In this document: positions 58,101 through 64,000 of the stretch, one piece after another
How the letters are laid out: each line of letters begins with the position of its first letter
Position numbering within the stretch: position 1 is the stretch's first letter
From: Archilochus colubris
Taxonomy: Eukaryota > Chordata > Aves > Apodiformes > Trochilidae
Direction: 5' to 3'
Length of the DNA: 64,000 bases
Assembly (NCBI GenBank): GCA_023079485.1
Contig: CM041084.1
Span: 22,286,609-22,350,608, forward strand
Notes under the pieces: model-generated
What the model was told of the DNA's origin: nothing
Database searches by the model: none
Seen by the model: the letters and a program-made list of their open reading frames with translations, nothing else
Translations under genes and position numbers: made by a program

Positions 58101-61100
58101 GTGCAAGCCAGCAAGTAATTGAGAAGTGGCAGGAAAGCCACCAAGAATAACTTAATGTGGAAGGGCTGCTCTCTTGTGTCCAGTTTCAAGGGTTTGGAAC
58201 AAAAATACAAGATTCTGTGGGAGGCTTTGAGATTTACTTGGCAGTGATTTTTTACTCATTCAGAACAGGAATTGTTCTTAATGCTGAGGGAAAAATTGAG
58301 TTTTAGCAGACCAAAACCCTTCTGTTGTGGTTGGGGAAGAGTTTTAATCTCAGGGCATTCCTTAAATGAGTTGAGTGGCAGTTGTTTGACTTTTTGTCCA
58401 AGACACTGACCTGTTCAGTTTTGGGTTCCTCAGCCTTGCGTGTTTGGTGGCAGTGCAACCATTTACCTTTCAGAAAGTGTGTTTTATTTTGATGGACCGA
58501 GGAAAATGGTTAGGTCAACTGCCAAACTGTTTAATCCCCCTTTTTGCCTCCTCTTCTCCTGTAGAAGCTGGATGGAAGAATGGTTCATGGTACTAGTTAT
58601 TATGTATGTGTTCTTTGCAAAATTTTTCTTTGGAAATGCACGGAACAAAGAACCAGTCTTAATCTGAGTCCACAGCAGTGACATTTGAAAATCTGGCCAA
58701 AATGCTGACATATAAAGCTCTGTTTTAATTTGCAGGCAAGTCTTTTATCTATTGGAGGAGTAATGCAAAATGAGGATGAATTTCAAGGCCTAGTTCTCTC
58801 ACTTGTGCATGGCTATTTTTGTGTTGGATGTTTCTGTTGGCCACAAGTATACCTACATGTAAATCCTGTGTTCATTTTCTTGGGATATATGGGATATAGT
58901 AAGTTATTGGTAGATTAAATAGAATAACAAAATTCGGTACATTAAGTATGGAATGAGTAGCTTCTTGTTCTTGGTGTTGCTGGGCAATGTCTCTGTTGCA
59001 AGGCAAGAAATAATTGTGTGACTTCTTAGATAGGTCTGTCTCTTCCATTTTCTTTGTTCTTGGACTTTATTGCTTTTTTAAATTTCCTCCTTCAAAGCCA
59101 CACTACTAACTTTCATGCAACTTTATTTAAATCTTCTTCTTGTGATAGGTTCTAAATGACAATTATTTATGTCTTTTTACCTTTCCTGACAAATTCTACA
59201 TGCATGATGCTTCATCTGCTCCGTATCACAGTATCGCTGACAGCCATATATTTGTAGGATACCATCCACAGTAATCAATGTTCTGAGTAAATTGACACCT
59301 CTTGCTTTCTACTTGGAAGGAGTAAGAAAAGGAGATTGCAGGCAATGACTAGCTTATTTAAACAAAATGGATTTTTTGTGCACAAAATGTCATTTTGATG
59401 GTATTAAAGCTTGAAGAAACTGTCATTGCCTTACACTTCTTTCTGCATGTATTCTGGAATTTGTTTAACCTTTTTCTCTTCCACCAAAGCCTTCTACTTT
59501 GATGCCAGTTGAGTCACTGTCCTGCCAGCACTTCTTTTGTTTTTTAAAGATACAGCAATTCTCCTTGTCAGGTTTGAAATTTCAAACTTGAGTATTACAG
59601 GTTATTTAAATGTGAAATATTTGCAGCAATTTGGTAACTAAAAGTAAGACTGAACGCTGCTGAAAACTTAAGCATAAAAGATGGAGACGAGGCCACTGAG
59701 AGATCCCATACTGCATTGTCACCAGTTCCAAGGAACAGATGGAATTATTTGGGTTTGGGCTCTTCTCAGGTAGTTACTTTACTTGAATGAAGTTTCTCAA
59801 TAGGAGCCATGTGGTCACCTTTTTCAGTGTTGAGAAATAAAAGCAACATCACCAGCAACATCACCCAGGGGAAACAGTGGCTTACAGCATTTTTCCTGCT
59901 GCCATGTGCTTGGTGAGTTTTTATTTTGTATGTGAATTTCTTAGTCCTGTAGTTTGCATATACAAAAAGCTATTATTCCATACAAAAGTGTTTGAGAAGG
60001 CTTCCTGTTTCTTTTAGTGAGATTAGAACAAATTTCTTGTTACCAGTGCATTACTTGTACACAATCACAGGCAGCACTGTGCACTGTTTTGATGAATCTT
60101 TGTTTTCCTTTTCCGCCACTGAAACTGCACATTCAAATTCAGCCATGGGCTGTGGCCATGGTGATCCTGAAGCTGTACCTGAAGCTGGCTTCAGGCGGTT
60201 CTTGAACTTGTTTTCTGACTTCCATCTTGAAAATTCAACGCTCTGAAGGAATTTGTTTGAGGTCACTCGCTGTGATTTGTTAGGTAAGATGTGACCTTCA
60301 CCTTTGAAATCCCAAGTATATTGCAAGAAGTAGTGCAGAGGCTAGGATGCATATTGTGTTTTATAATATTTTTCTTAAGTTAATACCCTCTCATCTGAAG
60401 CATTATTCCTCGCTGTATTGCTAGGCAGTTTCAGAAAGAAGTTAGGAAGAGACCATATTGAAAATCATGTAGACTTTAATCAGTGCCCCCTTGTTCTTAT
60501 TTCCATCTCTTCATTAACATACCATGATGGTTGCTTTCTGACAGAGAAACAAGATTTTCACATGTTGTTTTTGAGAAGTCCTCTTATATTAAGTTTGTTT
60601 GGAAACTAATCATGCACATCCCCCTTGTCCCCCATGGGACAGGTTTGTTTTGCCTCTTCTCTATCTTTTTAAATTACTTGTCCTCTTATAGCATTTTCTA
60701 GTTTCATTTTAGTTATTTCAGTTTCTCCACTACGGTGACAAAAACTGCATCGTAGTCCAAATATGTTGTCGGTAGCTGTCAGTTAAGATATAGGCACAGA
60801 TACAGTTCTCTGATTTCATCTTCTTTCCTTTCTCCTTTCCTTTCTCCTTTCCTTTCTCCTCTTCCTCTTCCTCTTCCTCTTCCTCTTCCTCTTCCTCTTC
60901 CTCTTCCTCTTCCTCTTCCTCTTCCTCTTCCTCTTCCTCTTCCTCTTCCACTTCCTCTTCCTCTTCCTCTTCCTCTTCCTCTTCCTCTTCCTCTTCCTCT
61001 TCCTCTTCCTCTTCCTCTTCCTCTTCCTCTTCCTCTTCCTCTTCCTCATCCTCATCCTTTTTCCTGTTTTGGTGTAATTATCTATATATATTTTGGTGTA

Positions 61101-64000
61101 ATTATCTATATTCACTCATAAATTCACCATAATTGATTGGTTCACCATTTCCTCTGTTGGTCTTGTCCTTAAGCTGATATTATTTCTTTGTCCCTGGTGA
61201 CAAAAATGCTACTGAAATCCTTGCCAGATGTCAAGACAGGTGCAGGGGCCATAGAAGTGCAGCTGGGGTGGGACCTCATATCCCAAGTAGGGTGGGCAGG
61301 GAGAGAAGGGAGAGCCTGTGGGCTGGCTGGAGCTGCTGGGGCTGTAGAACACTGGCATAAATGATGGAAAGTGTGGTTTGGTGGCTCTCATTTGTTTATT
61401 GCTTTCTAAACAGCAAGACATATTAAAATAGCTGCAGCCTTCTTGGTTTTGCTGATGCCAATTACTGATGCAGTTTTATGGTTAATGTAATAATCTATGC
61501 TTGCTCAGAAAAAGTTTTTTAGCTTCTCCATGTGAAGAATGCTCTCTGATTCCATTTGTCAGGTTAATTATTATTCTTACCATGCCTTGGCTTATTTAGA
61601 TATAGGAAGTCTCTCATGGCTGCAGGTTTGCTCAGTGTAGGAGGGAAAAAAGTTTTTGTTAATAAAAAAAAGCTATAATTTATCTTGGCTCCTCACTCAC
61701 AGAGAAAAACCAGATAGAAACAGGATGTTCATTACAGGCATCTCCAGCTGACCTTGGAGATGCTCAGAATTCCAGAAACTAGAGGACAACATCTGGAGAA
61801 ATCCTTGAGTTTTTTTAGTTAGCTAATTATTAGTGTGGTATAGCTCAGTGAAATGCAATGTGTCTGGCCATCATCAAATCATGACAGAAGGTCAGAGAAG
61901 ATGAAGGGGTATGCTTAATTTGCTTGCCCTTCAAAAAGGCATGCTGTAGCATTTTAAGACCTTTTATGTTCAAGTCAGTAAGAAAATTGTATTTTTATCT
62001 TTGAAAGTAATTTGCAGTAACTGAACAGTTATGAGTTAGACTAAGTATGTATTTTTTTTGTATTTTCAGAACAGAGGTCCTCTCAGTGGTGTGGAGAGAA
62101 TTCTTAGTCATGCATTTTTTATGCACATTTAGACAAATGGGTTCAAAGGATGAGCTTTAACAAAGTGATGATATTCCACAAAATGCTATTTCAAAAGTTA
62201 AAAATTTCAGTTACTGCTATGAAAAAAAGTTCTAGCATATTTAAACTTTGCAGGGAACATGGCATTCTTTTTTTCTGAAAGTTCTGTCTTTTGCATCAAT
62301 TTTGACAAAGTTCTAATTGAGGTGCTCTAGTAGCTTTATTGCCAGCACTAATGATTTAATTCTTCCAGGAATAGAAATTACATAGATTCTTACAGCTGAA
62401 TGATGTTTCATTTTGGTGTCATTAGTTAAGCTCAGAGAGGACCCCTATGTGAAACTAGCAGAACTCAAAAGTGTATTTAGCACCTTCTGATGAGGAGGGG
62501 AACCCAAGAGATGGTTTCAAGAGGCTTCAGTGAACCCTTTCAAGAGGGTTCAGTGGGGATACAAGACTTTGGAGGAGATGTTCTACTGTGACTGGGTCCT
62601 TATCTTGAAAACCTATGTGAACGTGGTTTATTTTATTGTTAAAGGTTGGAAGAATGCCATAGCTGTCTTCTGTGCTCAGTTTTTGTCTCTTGTGAAAAAA
62701 TGCAATCCTTCTTTTCTTTTGCCAAAGAACATAGAACAACTTGGAAATACTCAGTGGGAATATATTAATTATGCTCTAAGTTTGCTTCTTAGCCTTCTTC
62801 AGAATAACAAATGTAGATAATCAAATTGGGCAGAAGTTAGGCTGGACTTCATGAGTCACAACTTCACTGTTCTACCAGAGGACCATACAATTTGCACTTG
62901 TTTTCTGTCAGTAACAGTATAAGCCAAGAGTAAGTTTCAAAAGAAAGAGGCTCTGAGGGAGTAAGCTGTAGGTGGAAACCACCAGTATTTATGCACCTCT
63001 GAAAAAACAATACATGCTCCCAGCAGAAGTAAAGCTCTTTTTCATGGAATTATTCCTTTGGTGCAAACTTTTGCAGACATTTAAGGCTCCTGATTGATTT
63101 ACCTGTAAGGAAGAAACTTTTGTGGCCACAAACATGAGAGACAAAGTAAGCTGTGTTAAGTGAAGGGAATGTGGCACCATGCACCATGTTTTGATTTTTC
63201 CCTTTTTAAAGAACACTAGTGAAGTTGGGTAAGGGCAGTGTTAGAGAAAAGTGAGGAATTTTCTTCTTTATTGTGTGTTGTTTAGTAGTGTTTTTAGGCA
63301 ATAGGATGGGAGTAGAGATACAGATTTTAATATGTGGTTCTTCACTTAGGGAAAGGGGTGATATCCGGTCATGCTTACTATTCACTGTGTGCCTTATTTT
63401 TCCTTGGTTTTCTCATTTAGTTATTCTTTATATGTATTTCAACCTTTCTCAACAATATATATTACGTGGAGTTGTGTGGAGCAAGTCCAGGCTGACTGAA
63501 ACCTCTTAATTCTTGATCAAACCATGGCCTTTAAATGCTTCTTACTGTGAATTGCTCTGCTTATAGGCTTGTTACTGAGGTGGTTCCAGTTTTGGAACTG
63601 GAATTAGTATTAAGTAGATAATGTGAAAAAAATAGCTGGGGACCAGACTATAACCAGAATTACGAATTTAATCTTTACTGGCTGTCAACAGGACTCTGGG
63701 CTGTAGTTCTGGATTTAACAATTCAAGGTCAAACCTGTAATTTTTTTGAAAGAGCCTCTGAGTTTTTGATGTTAGTAGAGCTGTATTCTTAATCTGTAAA
63801 GGATGTGTTGTTCTTAAACATTTTTTTTGTTTATGTATAAAGCTGCTGTCAGCATCAACCAAGCACAGCGGAATGACCTCTGTCTGAAAGTGTGGCGTAT
63901 CTTTATTTCTGTTTTCTGCCCAAGATTGGCACACAATCACGTTTTACCTCTTCCCCCACACTCCCCTTTTTTTTAAAGTATACTTTTTTAAGGGGTAAAC
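46095..64000 (+). CDS. CDK14: Cyclin-dependent kinase 14 (PFTAIRE kinase 1), 5' part
   Basis: Exon 1 (46095-46185) and exon 2 (52130-52161) join in frame to encode 41 residues: [20 protein letters not shown], then [10 protein letters not shown], then [11 protein letters not shown]. This matches the N-terminus of vertebrate CDK14 (human MCD...[22 protein letters not shown]...FDE), not the paralogue CDK15. CDK14 is a proline-directed Ser/Thr kinase activated by cyclin Y at the plasma membrane, and it phosphorylates LRP6 to prime Wnt signalling in G2/M. The N-terminal region seen here lies before the kinase domain and carries the RRTLSES phosphosite-type motif. The gene runs off the right edge within intron 2; no further coding exon was found to 64000. 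The kinase domain, PFTAIRE helix and cyclin-binding parts are outside the window. Confidence 0.88.
46186..52129 (+). other. CDK14 intron 1
   Basis: GC-rich for the first few hundred bases, then AT-rich. It contains a T/G-rich simple tract (48660-48730), a T run at 50108-50126 and GA-rich patches near 49890. No recognisable transposon, ORF with family motif, or RNA gene was seen in these 5.9 kb. Confidence 0.6.
48660..48730. repeat. T/G-rich simple repeat (TTTTTG-like)
   Basis: Irregular T4-8 G units over about 70 bp, in CDK14 intron 1. The minus-strand ORF across it (48948-48631) gives a Lys/Gln-rich artefact. Confidence 0.85.
52130..52161 (+). CDS. CDK14: CDK14 coding exon 2 (32 nt)
   Basis: Acceptor is a long T/C tract followed by TTTTAAAG; donor GAG|GTAGGT. 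It encodes [11 protein letters not shown], residues 31-41, matching ALKK(D/E)D..FDE of CDK14. It begins in phase 1 and ends in phase 0, so skipping it would shift the frame. Confidence 0.85.
56171..56191. repeat. (TC)10 microsatellite
   Basis: Ten uninterrupted TC dinucleotides after CACAG; likely length-variable. Intron 2 of CDK14. Confidence 0.9.
56455..56620 (-). repeat. CR1 LINE 3' fragment, antisense
   Basis: Starts with four tandem tail octamer units (AGAATCAT), then 'aggctgggttggaagggacc', 'gagatcatcgagtccaaccc' and on to 'tttaaatgtctccagggacg'. It is about 165 bp, with well-preserved sequence and multiple CpGs, suggesting a relatively recent insertion. Confidence 0.9.
60823..61058. 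repeat. Long pyrimidine array: three 12-mers, then about 33 CTTCCT hexamers
   Basis: Three perfect CTTTCCTTTCTC units (60823-60858) are followed by CTTCCT from 60861 to 61046: 31 units with a single T-to-A change at 60950, then two CATCCT variants to 61058. The + strand is almost purely pyrimidine for over 200 bp. The poly-Glu and Lys/Arg ORFs on the minus strand (60730-61115) are products of this array, not genes. Confidence 0.95.
61067..61111. repeat. 24-bp direct duplication
   Basis: TTTTGGTGTAATTATCTATA occurs at 61067 and again at 61091, a 24-bp tandem step immediately after the pyrimidine array, consistent with local replication slippage. Confidence 0.85.

Larger units (their letters stand above)
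52162..64000 (+). other. CDK14 intron 2 (partial)
   Basis: AT-rich intronic sequence to the end of the window, containing a CR1 piece, a TC dinucleotide run and the hexanucleotide array, listed separately. Short ORFs such as 55259-55570 (minus) and 59992-60246 show no family motif or splice context. A 23-bp tandem duplication lies at 62515-62560 (TTTCAAGAGGCTTCAGTG type). Confidence 0.6.

Noticed and set aside
60730..61115. Poly-Glu and Lys/Arg-repeat ORFs on the minus strand
   Set aside because: They are translations of the CTTCCT microsatellite (GAG/GAA and AGG/AAG codons), not genes.
1..64000. tRNA, rRNA, snoRNA, miRNA or CRISPR features
   Set aside because: I looked for tRNA T-loop/anticodon patterns, C/D-box pairs with terminal stems, long hairpins and spaced repeats, and saw none convincing. 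A covariance-model search would be needed to exclude small RNAs.

Overview
This is nuclear DNA from a bird. The evidence is CR1 retrotransposon tails ending in the avian ATTCTATG-type octamer, several CR1 bodies in both orientations, and endogenous-retrovirus LTRs with TGTC...GACA ends of a kind abundant in songbirds. The base composition is typical vertebrate: AT-rich and CpG-poor, with two GC-rich CpG islands. A passerine is likely but is not proven from this sequence. No bacterial, organellar or CRISPR content was seen.

The window holds two spliced protein-coding genes, both on the + strand. The first (promoter about 2.5-3.4 kb, coding exons 2897-28054, 3' end about 29.6 kb) encodes a complete 184-residue type I membrane protein of the PTTG1IP/PBF family. 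All seven coding exons and their GT-AG junctions can be followed, and the reading frame closes exactly. The protein differs clearly from PTTG1IP itself and lies next to CDK14, so I call it PTTG1IP2. The second gene starts in a CpG island at 45.1-46.3 kb. It is CDK14 (PFTAIRE kinase 1): exon 1 (46095-46185) and the 32-nt exon 2 (52130-52161) encode the 41 N-terminal residues, and the kinase domain lies beyond the right edge.

Layout: 1-2450 is intergenic with a CR1 tail. 2470-29600 is PTTG1IP2, whose introns carry CR1 copies (5.4, 19.0, 20.9 and 26.6 kb), one LTR remnant (9.5 kb) and one well-preserved solo LTR with a perfect 5-bp target duplication (19976-20794). A further LTR remnant lies in the 3' UTR (28.8 kb). 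29.6-45.0 kb is intergenic, with an old CR1-like fragment (32.8 kb), an LTR-like element with a tandem array of about 50-bp units (33.8-34.9 kb) and two more CR1 pieces. 45.1-64.0 kb is the start of CDK14; its intron 2 contains a long, nearly pure CTCTTC hexanucleotide array (60.8-61.06 kb).

The two genes are not known to act together. PTTG1IP-family proteins are trafficking membrane proteins. CDK14 with a membrane-tethered cyclin Y phosphorylates LRP6 in Wnt signalling. I found no new gene system. The observations most worth checking are a candidate alternative last exon with its own poly(A) signal in PTTG1IP2 intron 4, a tandem (NAGNAG) splice acceptor, a poly-alanine uORF in the CDK14 leader, and the pyrimidine hexamer array.
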